The notes under the pieces are model-generated. The model saw nothing but the letters and a program-made list of their open reading frames with translations. It had not been told where the DNA came from and did not search any database. The translations under genes were made by a program, and so were the position numbers. From positions 256,199-320,198 of the forward strand of contig CAJTND010000002.1 of assembly GCA_910577995.1 (NCBI GenBank): DNA of 64,000 nucleotides. The letters run 5' to 3'. Positions 1 through 7,269 of this stretch are shown here, piece after piece; positions within the stretch are counted from its first letter, which is position 1; each line of letters begins with the position of its first letter. Source of the DNA: an uncultured Christensenella sp. GTDB taxonomy: Bacteria; Bacillota; Clostridia; Christensenellales; Pumilibacteraceae.

Positions 1-29
1 GCTGGCTATTCAAATAGGAGGTGGCAGTT

Positions 30-368
30 ATGGTGTACTTCACACCGCCAGACAAGAACGACAGTTTTACACGCATCATCTTGGACGGTGACGAGTATCT
101 GTTCAGGTTTTCCTACAACTACGAAGGCGAGTTTTGGACGCTCGGAATTTATCAGAGCGAAGAAGCGCCGATTGTGGCAGGAATTAAAATTACCCCTTGC
201 TTTCCTGTTAACTGGTATTTCCGTCAGTATATCAAATTGCCGAAAGGCGTTCTTGGCGTAATGACGCAACTCGACAAGATAGGCAGGAATGATTTTATCG
301 ACGGGAACGCACAGTTCGTCTATGTTACTTACGACGAGTTCAACGAGTTTGTAAGGAGCAACGAGTAA
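30..368 (+). CDS. Phage baseplate plug-like protein (Pam3 gp18 / DUF6983-like)
   Basis: A 112-residue phage structural protein. Start at ATG 30, eight bases after AGGAGG (16-21); an in-frame GTG at 21 overlaps the ribosome binding site and is less likely. The order of features (polar N-terminus, IILDGDEYLFRF strand pair, WTLGIY strand, a GI-IT turn, then a final VYVTYDEF strand) resembles the small plug-domain proteins encoded just before the baseplate hub in contractile phages. The next gene, a hub-like protein, overlaps by one base (TAATG), which fits that role. The assignment is by pattern and position, with no catalytic motif to confirm it. Confidence 0.55.
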   Translation: MVYFTPPDKNDSFTRIILDGDEYLFRFSYNYEGEFWTLGIYQSEEAPIVAGIKITPCFPVNWYFRQYIKLPKGVLGVMTQLDKIGRNDFIDGNAQFVYVTYDEFNEFVRSNE

Positions 369-1258
369 TGGCGAATTGGGACAGACAATACCGCTTACGG
401 GCGGGAGTAGAAGGAAGCAAGGGGTTTGAAATCGGTAAGCCCGATGAAAAGACGCGGCAGGCAATCCATATCAACTTTATGGTTGAGCGGAGCGATTCGA
501 CAACGCTCAATACGACAAAGATAAAACTTTGGAATCTGAACAAAGAGCAGATTAACGTGTTAACGCAGTCGGGGTGTCAATTAAATCTGTCGGCTGGGTA
601 TGGCGCGTCAAGACCTATCGTATTCAAGGGTACGGTATCTAATGTACAGGAATCGCTCGATGGGGCGGATAGGCTTATAGAGATAGAAGCGGTAGACGGT
701 TTCGCACAGTTGAGCGAGACCGTCGTTTCTATTTCTTACGGCGGCAAAATTGCGACGGCTAAAATCTTGCAGGATGCGGCCGCTAAACTCAATCTGCCGG
801 TTACGTATTCCGCAACGGCGCAGGAAATCCTTGAAAAGTCGTATTTTTCAAACGGTTACAGTTTTGTCGGCTATGCGCAGTATGTACTTGACGATGTATG
901 TAACAAAGCATCGCTAATGTGGTCGATACAGAACGGCGTTTTGCAAATCCGTAGGAAAAACGAAGGAGTTTCGACGGCGGTCCATAAACTAAATAAAACA
1001 ACGGGGCTTATTAACATTCCGAAGCGAGTTTACAGTTCGCAGACGGCAAACACCGATACGTCTTCCGATACAACGGCAGATATGCTGTATGGCTATGAAA
1101 TACAGTATTTTATGAACGGAGCAATCGGCATAGGCGATAGGGTATACGTAGAATCGAAAATCGTTACGGGTATGTTTATGGTTTCGAGCATTACGATTGA
1201 AGGCGACAATCTTGAAGGCAACTGGCAATGTACGGCTCAAATCACGGAGGTAGCATAA
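368..1258 (+). CDS. Phage baseplate hub protein
   Basis: A 296-residue protein with the look of gp27/gpD/Mu gp44-type hub proteins. The N-terminal half is beta-rich and contains a FKGTVSNVQESLDGADRLIE segment typical of the first hub barrel. The middle has a helix-rich part with a TAKILQDAAAKLNLPV-type repeat, and the C-terminal end has the IGIGDRVYVES and MFMVSSITIEGDN strands that return to the barrel. The start overlaps the preceding stop, and the stop overlaps the start of the spike gene, so these are translationally coupled. Its role would be to form the trimeric centre of the baseplate. Family assignment is from order and fold pattern. Confidence 0.6.
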   Translation: MANWDRQYRLRAGVEGSKGFEIGKPDEKTRQAIHINFMVERSDSTTLNTTKIKLWNLNKEQINVLTQSGCQLNLSAGYGASRPIVFKGTVSNVQESLDGADRLIEIEAVDGFAQLSETVVSISYGGKIATAKILQDAAAKLNLPVTYSATAQEILEKSYFSNGYSFVGYAQYVLDDVCNKASLMWSIQNGVLQIRRKNEGVSTAVHKLNKTTGLINIPKRVYSSQTANTDTSSDTTADMLYGYEIQYFMNGAIGIGDRVYVESKIVTGMFMVSSITIEGDNLEGNWQCTAQITEVA

Positions 1259-1800
1259 TGAGTTTGATTGATTTTGTTACGGAAGTTAAGGCTCTCGTGA
1301 AGGAGCAGATTAACAATATGCACACGGCTCTGCCAGGCGAGATTGTTTCGATAGATAAAAATGCGGGGCTTGTATCTGTCAAGCCGAAAGCGCAAATGCA
1401 GTTTTCAAACGGCAAGACGTTAGAATTTCCGATTATAAACGGAGTTCCGATAGTTATGCCGCAAAGCGCAATTTCGCAATCGGCAATAGTCTTTCCTGTA
1501 AACGTGGGAGATCAGTGCTTGCTTATTTTTAGCGAACAGGCATTAGACTATTGGTTTGAAACGGGAATAACGGCACCGCAAGTCAAATACGGACTGTCGG
1601 GAGCAATAGCAATCCCCGGACTGTTGCGGACGCAGACTGACGTTTTTAAGGAAGCGTTAGAACGCGACGCGGTAATCATTAAACACAAAAACGCATCTAT
1701 AACGCTGTCAAACGCAGGTATAGCCATTAGGGGCGATATTTCGGTAGAAGGTAACTTACTAATCAACGGCGAAATCAAAAGCGTTCCAGACGAAATTTAG
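1258..1800 (+). CDS. Gp138-like membrane-puncturing baseplate spike
   Basis: A 180-residue protein. ATG 1258 is chosen because GGAGG lies 8-12 bases upstream; the longer reading frame from 1228 has no such site. The N-terminal helix is followed by an OB-fold-like stretch (GEIVSIDKNAGLVSVKPKAQ, then VPIVMP and VNVGDQCLLIFSE) matching the N-terminal domain of Gp138/gpV spike proteins. The C-terminus (ITLSNAGIAIRGDISVEGNL) is a short beta-helix-like repeat as found in spike tips. It sits between hub and gp25-like genes, the usual place. Expected role: the tip that pierces the cell envelope on tail contraction. Confidence 0.65.
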   Translation: MSLIDFVTEVKALVKEQINNMHTALPGEIVSIDKNAGLVSVKPKAQMQFSNGKTLEFPIINGVPIVMPQSAISQSAIVFPVNVGDQCLLIFSEQALDYWFETGITAPQVKYGLSGAIAIPGLLRTQTDVFKEALERDAVIIKHKNASITLSNAGIAIRGDISVEGNLLINGEIKSVPDEI

Positions 1801-1823
1801 AAGCGATTTTCGCAGGAGGTTAT

Positions 1824-2177
1824 ATGAAAGATTTAAGACTTACCGAAGACGGAGATTTGTACATTACCGAAGACGGAGACGTGCAATTTACCGACAGCGT
1901 TTTGCAGGCTATCAAAATTCGTTTGAAATGGTTTCTCGGAGAATGGCGTATCAATACAACTTACGGTATGCCGTACTACGATGAAGTTTTTATAAAGAAT
2001 CCCAGCACGGCGCTCATTGAAGACAGGGTGCGAACGGAGATACTTTCCGTTGACGGGGTTCAGGCGGTGGAAAGCATTAGCGTGGTTATAGATAAGCCCA
2101 CGCGGGTGGCCGCCATTCACTTTACCGTCGTTGCAAACGACGAAATAATTGACGAGGAGGTAAAGGTCAATGTCTGA
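1824..2177 (+). CDS. Phage baseplate wedge protein, gp25/gpW-like
   Basis: A 117-residue protein with AGGAGG seven bases before ATG 1824. It begins with two near-identical strands (LRLTEDGDLYITEDGDVQ) and contains the family core LQAIKIRLKWFLGEWRIN, where gp25-like proteins carry a conserved glycine, Glu-Trp and Arg. A later VRTEILSVDGVQ segment matches the second helix. This is the sheath initiator and wedge component of contractile tails (T4 gp25, P2 gpW). The next gene overlaps by eight bases and is a gpJ-like protein, the invariant partner of gp25. Confidence 0.75.
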   Translation: MKDLRLTEDGDLYITEDGDVQFTDSVLQAIKIRLKWFLGEWRINTTYGMPYYDEVFIKNPSTALIEDRVRTEILSVDGVQAVESISVVIDKPTRVAAIHFTVVANDEIIDEEVKVNV

Positions 2178-3636
2178 TTACGGCGTTACCAAAAACGGAT
2201 TTGTCCGTAAGCGGTACGATACGATATATTCAGAGTTGCAGGGCGATATAAAAGACGGCTTGGGTATTGATGTTTCGATTAACCCGAAATCGTTTTTTAA
2301 CGTCCTGCTTTCGTCCGTTGCTGACAAATTGGCGGTCGCGTGGGAGTTGGCGGAAATGGTGTATTATAGTCATTACCCTGCCACCGCAGAAGGCATCAAT
2401 CTTGATTATGCCTGTCAGTTCGGCGGACTTACGAGAGAAGAAGGTTCTAAAACGAAGTACAGCATTTTATGTACGGGAACGGACGGAACGGCTATTCCTG
2501 CAGGAACGCGCATTGCATCAACGACATCGCCACAGGTTTTCTTCTCAACGGCGGAAGACAATACCATTTCGAGATCGTCCTGCAATAGCGCGACAATTCG
2601 AGTTATGCAAGTTGCTGGCGAGCTGCATTATACGGTCTATCTTGACGATACGGCGTACACGTATTTAAGCAAGACGGAAGACGATAAAATGGCTATTCTC
2701 AACGGCTTGAAGGAAACGATTACAGATGAGAATTTTACAGTCGGAATCGACGAAAAAGACGAGTTCCTTGTGCTTACGAGCAAGAACAAGTATTTAAGCC
2801 ACTCGATTGATATGACGGAGAATTTATCGACGGAAGAAGTTACGTCGATTATCGTATTCGATTCGGAAGAGTATAAACGCATTCAACTCACGGAAGGTGC
2901 GATTACGGAAATCATCACATCGACGGCAGGCTTTAAGAAATGTACGAACCTTGCAATACCTGTTTACGGCAGGGAACGGGAAACGGACATTGAATTACGT
3001 CAATCTTATGCAGCGAAACAATCCTACCGTTCGGCAACGATGCTTGAAAGCATAACGAGCGCGATTATGAACAACGTAAAGGAAGTTTCCAGCGCGGTTG
3101 CGTTTGAGAACGATACGGATTTGAAAGACGGCGACGGAAGACCGCCGCACTCGATTGAAGTTGTCGTTGACGGCGGGAACGACGCGGAAATCGCGCAACA
3201 GATTTTGCTCTACAAAGCAGCGGGCATCCAGACCTACGGCAGTATTGCGGTTGACGTTCCGAGTTCATTCGGGAACGCAACGATAGCGGTCAAGTTCAAT
3301 AGACCGTCTGCCGTTTATGTTTGGTTAAAGGTATCTATCGTAAAAAATCCCGATGAAGCAATGCCTCCGAACTACGAAGCATTGGTAAAAGAAACGATAA
3401 TGAGTTATGCGGAGAAAATAACCGCAGGCGAGAACATTGTCATTCAGAAAGTGATCGCGCCCATTAACGTGGCTGTTTCAGGCATCGCCTATATCTCGAT
3501 TAAGGCGTTCACTTCAACAGATGCGAGCGCAACGCCGACTGACAGCGATTACGCGCTTACTTACATCACGGTAACGCCGCGACAGAAAGCGTATTTCGAC
3601 GAAAGCAGAATAGAGGTGGAAGTCGATGAAAATTAA
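2170..3636 (+). CDS. Baseplate J-like protein (P2 gpJ / Mu gp47 family)
   Basis: A 488-residue wedge protein. The N-terminus has the typical helix with FFNVLLSSVADKLAVAWELA, then GINLDYACQFGGLTREEG, the signature of family members, where the 'treatment' of a GLxR motif precedes beta-rich wings. The long middle part is beta-structured, and the end has the Y(A/V)-EKITAGENIVIQKVIAPI segment found in J-like proteins. Length is in the usual range. It overlaps the gp25-like gene upstream and the DUF2612-like gene downstream. Together they would form the wedge heterocomplex surrounding the hub. Confidence 0.8.
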   Translation: MSDYGVTKNGFVRKRYDTIYSELQGDIKDGLGIDVSINPKSFFNVLLSSVADKLAVAWELAEMVYYSHYPATAEGINLDYACQFGGLTREEGSKTKYSILCTGTDGTAIPAGTRIASTTSPQVFFSTAEDNTISRSSCNSATIRVMQVAGELHYTVYLDDTAYTYLSKTEDDKMAILNGLKETITDENFTVGIDEKDEFLVLTSKNKYLSHSIDMTENLSTEEVTSIIVFDSEEYKRIQLTEGAITEIITSTAGFKKCTNLAIPVYGRERETDIELRQSYAAKQSYRSATMLESITSAIMNNVKEVSSAVAFENDTDLKDGDGRPPHSIEVVVDGGNDAEIAQQILLYKAAGIQTYGSIAVDVPSSFGNATIAVKFNRPSAVYVWLKVSIVKNPDEAMPPNYEALVKETIMSYAEKITAGENIVIQKVIAPINVAVSGIAYISIKAFTSTDASATPTDSDYALTYITVTPRQKAYFDESRIEVEVDEN

Positions 3637-4273
3637 CGGTATAGAAGCAGATTTGCTCGAACAGTTCAGGGGTAGACCGAACACGGCGGCGCTTTGCGAT
3701 GCCGTCAATCGTCAACTCAACGAACTGGCGGAAGTCTTCGGGCAGATAGCGTTCAATACCGATATTGACACGGCGATAGGAAAGCAGTTGGATTATATAG
3801 GCGACATCGTAGGGCTGACAAGAGCCGAAGCGGGGTTGCTGTGCGGTCAATCTGTTTACTATGAGCCTGTCGATGATGAACGGTACAGACGCTATCTGAA
3901 ATATAAAGCGTTTCAAAATTCCAGCGACGGCACGTATTATTCACTTGTAAAAGCGATGCAGACCATTCTCGGCGGCGGGTCGAAAATAGATTACACGGAA
4001 GATGAGAATTTTCCTGCGACAATCATTTTCGATATTAACACGGGCGGTTCTAACGAACTGTCTTTGAGCGGTATACCGCCGATAAAGCCTGCCGGCGTAA
4101 GCGTAGAGTACAAAGTAGACACCAGAAGCACGATTGAATTATCACATAAAATCAGGTACTACATCGGCGGCGTAGCTTGCGGAACGCTCTATTGCGGGCA
4201 ATACCCGGCAGATAAGCCGTTCCCGCGTTGCGGCGGTTGGCGTTGCGGAGAATATCCGCCCGAAGGAATTTAG
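3626..4273 (+). CDS. Phage tail/baseplate protein, DUF2612-like (gpI position)
   Basis: A 215-residue protein beginning inside the end of the gpJ-like gene. The opening (MKINGIEADLLEQFRGRPN, then TAIGKQLDYIGDIVGLTR) and the following YRRYLKYKAFQNSSDGTYYS segment match DUF2612-type tail proteins, which occupy the P2 gpI position and link the wedge to the fibres. The C-terminal tail is unusual in being Cys-, Gly- and Tyr-rich, with repeated CG pairs (residues about 185-210), which may be a metal-binding or disulphide-rich tip. Its position immediately before the fibre genes supports the call. Confidence 0.6.
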   Translation: MKINGIEADLLEQFRGRPNTAALCDAVNRQLNELAEVFGQIAFNTDIDTAIGKQLDYIGDIVGLTRAEAGLLCGQSVYYEPVDDERYRRYLKYKAFQNSSDGTYYSLVKAMQTILGGGSKIDYTEDENFPATIIFDINTGGSNELSLSGIPPIKPAGVSVEYKVDTRSTIELSHKIRYYIGGVACGTLYCGQYPADKPFPRCGGWRCGEYPPEGI

Positions 4274-4282
4274 GAGGTATCT

Positions 4283-4594
4283 ATGGGATTATTCACACAA
4301 GATTTTTTGGCGGAACGGCGAAGCGAGTTTATGGCGCTTATCGACAAGTTTGAGTACGAAATCAACGGTGGCGAAAAATGGCTTACGGCCACCGAACGAA
4401 GTCGGCAGATAGTCGGAAACTATATACGGTTCACTTTGCTGTTCCCGAACGTATTACAGTCCGATTACAGCATTACGGCGATACGCATTATCGACGTAAA
4501 CGGAAAAGAAATAGCGCGGCGCGATTTGAGTGTAAATGTCAACTCAATTCAGTCCGTGCTTTTTGTTTTAAGCATTTCTTATCAGGAGGTTTAA
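4283..4594 (+). CDS. Phage tail protein of unknown function
   Basis: A 103-residue protein with AGGAGG before ATG 4283. I do not recognise the family. The N-terminus is helical and charged, and the rest alternates beta strands (YSITAIRIIDVNGKEIARRD, then VQSVLFVLSISY), suggesting a small beta-sandwich. It sits between the DUF2612-like gene and the tail-fibre-like DGR target, with only one base to the next start, so a role as fibre connector or tail accessory is plausible but not shown. Confidence 0.5.
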   Translation: MGLFTQDFLAERRSEFMALIDKFEYEINGGEKWLTATERSRQIVGNYIRFTLLFPNVLQSDYSITAIRIIDVNGKEIARRDLSVNVNSIQSVLFVLSISYQEV

Positions 4595-4595
4595 T

Positions 4596-6059
4596 ATGAC
4601 AGAAGAAATTAAGCAACAGGCAGAAGAGGAATCGACCTACAAAAAGCAAACGTGGGTAGATCACTTCGTAGACGAAGAAGGATTTGTCGTACAGCAGGGT
4701 ACCGCTATGGATGCCCTGCATTTTAATCATATGGAAGACGGAATCGGCGCGGCTCACGATTTGATAGCGGAAGAAAAACAGACGCGAACCGAAGAGAATG
4801 AAGCGGCGGCGGTGCGGCTCGATAAACTCGAAGACGGCACGACGATGGCAGGAACGGCCGCAAAGGTTCAAAAGGAACTCCATATAGGGGATGTCGATTT
4901 TGACGGAAGCGCGGAGAAAACAGTTGACGCGACGGACGGCATCGAAATCACGGGCGGGAAAATCAAACACACAAACGCCGTTACCGCAGGAACGGCAAGC
5001 GGCGGTAGCGGAGCAAAAGAGTTTGGTGGAACATTTGACATTCCGTCAGTAACATACGACGCACAGGGACACGTTACGGGAAAAGATAAGACCACAGTAA
5101 CGCTGCCGTCTAACGACGCAACAACGTCGAAGCACGGGCTTATGAGTACGTCAGATAAGACGAAGCTCAACGGCATAGAAACGGGAGCGCAGAAGAACAC
5201 GGTTACGGGTATCAAGGGCGCAAAAGAAAGTTCGTATAGAACAGGAAACGTCAACATTACGTTGCAGAACATTCTCGGAAGTACGCCGATAGGAGACGAC
5301 TTTACTGGAATTTACTACAACGGAAGTGCGTTTGTAACGCAGAACCCGTCGTTACAATCTACAAGTTGGTCGAAAATTGCGGAACTTTCTGCCGCAGGAA
5401 AAGCGAAAAAGGCGTTCAGTATAGGAGACGAGAAGACGGTAACGCTTACGACGGGCGAAACGATAACGCTTGTCATACTCGGCTTCGATCACGATGAAAA
5501 GACTGGCGGTGGAAAGGCTGGGATTACATTCGGTATGAAAGAGTTGCTGAATACGTCGTACCCGATGAACGCTTCACATACAAACGCAGGCGGATGGAAT
5601 GAGTCGAAAATGAGAACGGAGACAATGGCTACGTTCTTATCGCAACTTCCGTCTGATTTAAGAAATGTGATTAAAGCGGTTAACAAGAAAGCAACAGCAG
5701 GGAATCAAGGTACATCGCTCACAGCTTCGAGCGATAAACTTTGGCTGTTTGCGGCGGCAGAACTGTGGTCGAAAACTGCAATAGAAAATAGCGCATTAAG
5801 CGACTTAAAAAATAATGCTGCCGCTTACAACGGAGAAGGAACGCAGTACGAGTATTTCAAGAATACGGTAGGAGATGCGGAACCGAACAATAGTTGCTCG
5901 GCTTTGGTTAAGCGCAAGAACGGCTCTGCGTACTACTGGTGGCTTCGTTCTCCGTACGTCGGTAGTACCGGCACCTTCCGCTATGTCGGCTACTATGGCG
6001 GCGTCCTCGGCAACGGTGCGGGCGTCACGAACGGCGTTTGCTTCGGCTTTTGCGTGTAA
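4596..6059 (+). CDS. Tail-fibre-like DGR target protein 1 with C-terminal DUF6273-like variable domain
   Basis: A 487-residue protein with three parts. Residues 1-60 match the N-termini of Bacillota phage fibre proteins (TWVDHFVDEEGFVVQQGT, then HFNHMEDGI). Residues about 85-250 are fibre-shaft-like, including an HGLMSTSDKTKLNGIE segment common in phage fibres. Residues about 265-487 form a DUF6273/C-type-lectin-like domain (GGWNESKMRTETM, then WWLRSP). The last 45 residues are encoded by VR1, where Tyr, Gly, Val and Thr replace Asn of the template. The protein would be the receptor-binding tip of the phage, diversified by the adjacent retroelement. The stop is at 6057-6059, within the sequence shared with VR2. 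Confidence 0.85.
   Translation: MTEEIKQQAEEESTYKKQTWVDHFVDEEGFVVQQGTAMDALHFNHMEDGIGAAHDLIAEEKQTRTEENEAAAVRLDKLEDGTTMAGTAAKVQKELHIGDVDFDGSAEKTVDATDGIEITGGKIKHTNAVTAGTASGGSGAKEFGGTFDIPSVTYDAQGHVTGKDKTTVTLPSNDATTSKHGLMSTSDKTKLNGIETGAQKNTVTGIKGAKESSYRTGNVNITLQNILGSTPIGDDFTGIYYNGSAFVTQNPSLQSTSWSKIAELSAAGKAKKAFSIGDEKTVTLTTGETITLVILGFDHDEKTGGGKAGITFGMKELLNTSYPMNASHTNAGGWNESKMRTETMATFLSQLPSDLRNVIKAVNKKATAGNQGTSLTASSDKLWLFAAAELWSKTAIENSALSDLKNNAAAYNGEGTQYEYFKNTVGDAEPNNSCSALVKRKNGSAYYWWLRSPYVGSTGTFRYVGYYGGVLGNGAGVTNGVCFGFCV
5921..6053 (+). repeat. DGR variable repeat 1 (VR1)
   Basis: 133 bp aligned without gaps to the template repeat at 6920-7052. I count 20 differences, and all 20 fall on adenines of the template (34 adenines in total): 10 codons change at one base and 5 at two. 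No other base differs. The 3' end shared with the template is GCTTCGGCTTTTGC; beyond it VR1 continues GTGTAATC, as does VR2, whereas the template continues AGATTG. This is the pattern of mutagenic retrohoming. Confidence 0.95.
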
Positions 6060-6073
6060 TCCAGAATCATATA

Positions 6074-6099
6074 CTCTGCGCCCCTGTGTGGGCGCAGAG
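6074..6099. other. Hairpin downstream of VR1, probable DGR target-recognition element
   Basis: Perfect 10-bp stem CTCTGCGCCC / GGGCGCAGAG with loop CTGTGT, starting 14 bases after the target stop codon. It lacks a T tract (followed by ATAAAAATAAT), so it is a poor terminator. Known DGRs such as that of phage BPP-1 need a hairpin or cruciform just downstream of the VR, and a matching structure follows VR2. Confidence 0.7.
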
Positions 6100-6131
6100 A
6101 TAAAAATAATCGAAAAGAGAGGTAAAGAATT

Positions 6132-6446
6132 ATGGTCTATAATTTTGTGGCAACGCCGCAAAACAACGGTAAAGACGAACTTATAGCGACGGCGCTCAAC
6201 GGCGAAGCGTACAGCGAAAACAACCGTCTGCATATCAAAAATGCCGAATGGCATCTGATATACAAATATGACGGGTCGCCTGTCGGGTGGTATGCAAGAA
6301 ACGTCAAAACAAACGACGACGTGTATCTTGGCAGCGGTGCAAGTCCGTCCATTGTGCTTGAAACGCTCACGGTCAAAAATGAAGAGTTTTGGAACTCGCT
6401 GTTATGCCCGGAGGTGGAAGAAACAGTGGAGGAAGGAAGTGAGTAA
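6132..6446 (+). CDS. Small unknown protein between VR1 and avd
   Basis: A 104-residue acidic protein with GAGAGG before ATG 6132. It has an NGEAYSENNRLHIKNAEWHL segment and a WYARNVKTNDDVYLGSG beta-hairpin-like part, ending in an acidic tail. I do not recognise the family. It is translationally coupled to avd (TAATG overlap at 6444-6448), so it belongs to the DGR unit; it could be a fibre chaperone or a DGR accessory protein, but nothing in the sequence decides. Confidence 0.55.
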   Translation: MVYNFVATPQNNGKDELIATALNGEAYSENNRLHIKNAEWHLIYKYDGSPVGWYARNVKTNDDVYLGSGASPSIVLETLTVKNEEFWNSLLCPEVEETVEEGSE

Positions 6447-6880
6447 TGTCGGTACCGAAATTCAAACGAAACGAAAGTCCGATGCAATTTCTCGATACTG
6501 CACGGGAACTTGAAATTTATACCATACAACGATGCGCAAATTTCCCGAAGCGGTATATGTTTCTGATAACGAAGGAACTCATCGACTTATCGCGGTCAAT
6601 TTACAACAACGTAAAATCAGCGAATAGCGTCTATCCTACTAATCGGGAAGAATCGCAGATAAGAGTAAACTTTCTCATTCAAGCCGTATGTGATTTGCAA
6701 TGTCTCGCATCGCAGTTAGATATTGCGAAAGGCATTGTACAGCACAACGAAAAAGATAAGCCTATTAAGCCCAGCGTATGGGAAGAGTGGGCAAGGCTAA
6801 TTTCAACGGAATTGAAATTAGTAGTGGCTCTGAAAAAGAGCCTGCAAGGAAAGTATAATCTCGAACCGAAATCCGATTAA
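6446..6880 (+). CDS. avd: DGR accessory variability determinant (Avd-like four-helix bundle)
   Basis: A 144-residue, nearly all-helical, basic protein. Segments such as MQFLDTARELEIYTIQRCAN, FPKRYMFLITKELIDLSRSI and RVNFLIQAVCDLQCLASQLD give the four amphipathic helices of the Avd/S23-like bundle. In known DGRs Avd forms a pentamer that binds the reverse transcriptase and template RNA and is required for mutagenic cDNA synthesis. Its place directly upstream of the TR, with the RT following, is the classical order and makes the assignment strong even without a motif. Confidence 0.85.
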   Translation: MSVPKFKRNESPMQFLDTARELEIYTIQRCANFPKRYMFLITKELIDLSRSIYNNVKSANSVYPTNREESQIRVNFLIQAVCDLQCLASQLDIAKGIVQHNEKDKPIKPSVWEEWARLISTELKLVVALKKSLQGKYNLEPKSD

Positions 6881-7269
6881 GAATTTACCATAGGTTACAT
6901 ACCGTTATTATTGTCTGGGCGGCTCTGCGAACAACTGGTGGCTTCGTTCTCCGAACATCGGTAGTACCAGCAACTTCCGCTATGTCAACAACAATGGCAA
7001 CGTCAACAACAACAATGCGGGCAACACGAACGGCGTTTGCTTCGGCTTTTGCAGATTGTATAGGCTCGACAAAGTAACTCATTCAAAGAATGAAGCGAAA
7101 TCAATGCCTTTGCAAAAGGGGTGTGTAACCTTTCCGTATGGATAAATGGGTCCTCCGATATAGGTGACTGGACGCTTCTTGCATTGCGAGATAAATGGCG
7201 AAACTCGTTTAATAGTCATACATTATGCAGCCTACTTCGCCTAATCTGGCTGTACGGAGTGATATTATT
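6881..7269 (+). ncRNA. Template RNA of the DGR (TR plus structured 3' spacer)
   Basis: No coding region is visible from the avd stop to the RT start. The TR takes up 6920-7052; the remaining 217 bases to the RT have several short self-complementary stretches (for example CATTC/GAATG at about 7079-7091 and AAAGG/CCTTT around 7116-7136). In studied DGRs the RNA 3' of TR binds Avd and primes cDNA synthesis, so this spacer is probably part of the functional RNA. Ends are not defined. Confidence 0.55.
6920..7052 (+). repeat. DGR template repeat (TR)
   Basis: 133 bp, the adenine-rich source of VR1 and VR2, between avd and the RT gene. Read in the target frame it gives 15 Asn codons (mostly AAC), including runs of three and four; AAC cannot mutate at its adenines to a stop codon, the known design of DGR templates. 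It has 34 adenines. It is flanked on the 3' side by AGATTGTATAG rather than the GTGTAATC found at both targets, so the homing signal is lost in the template copy. Confidence 0.95.

Noticed and set aside
6074..6099. Hairpins after VR1 and VR2 as ordinary terminators
   Set aside because: Neither has a T tract, while true terminators in this window have five to seven T. Their shared place and loop fit DGR function better.
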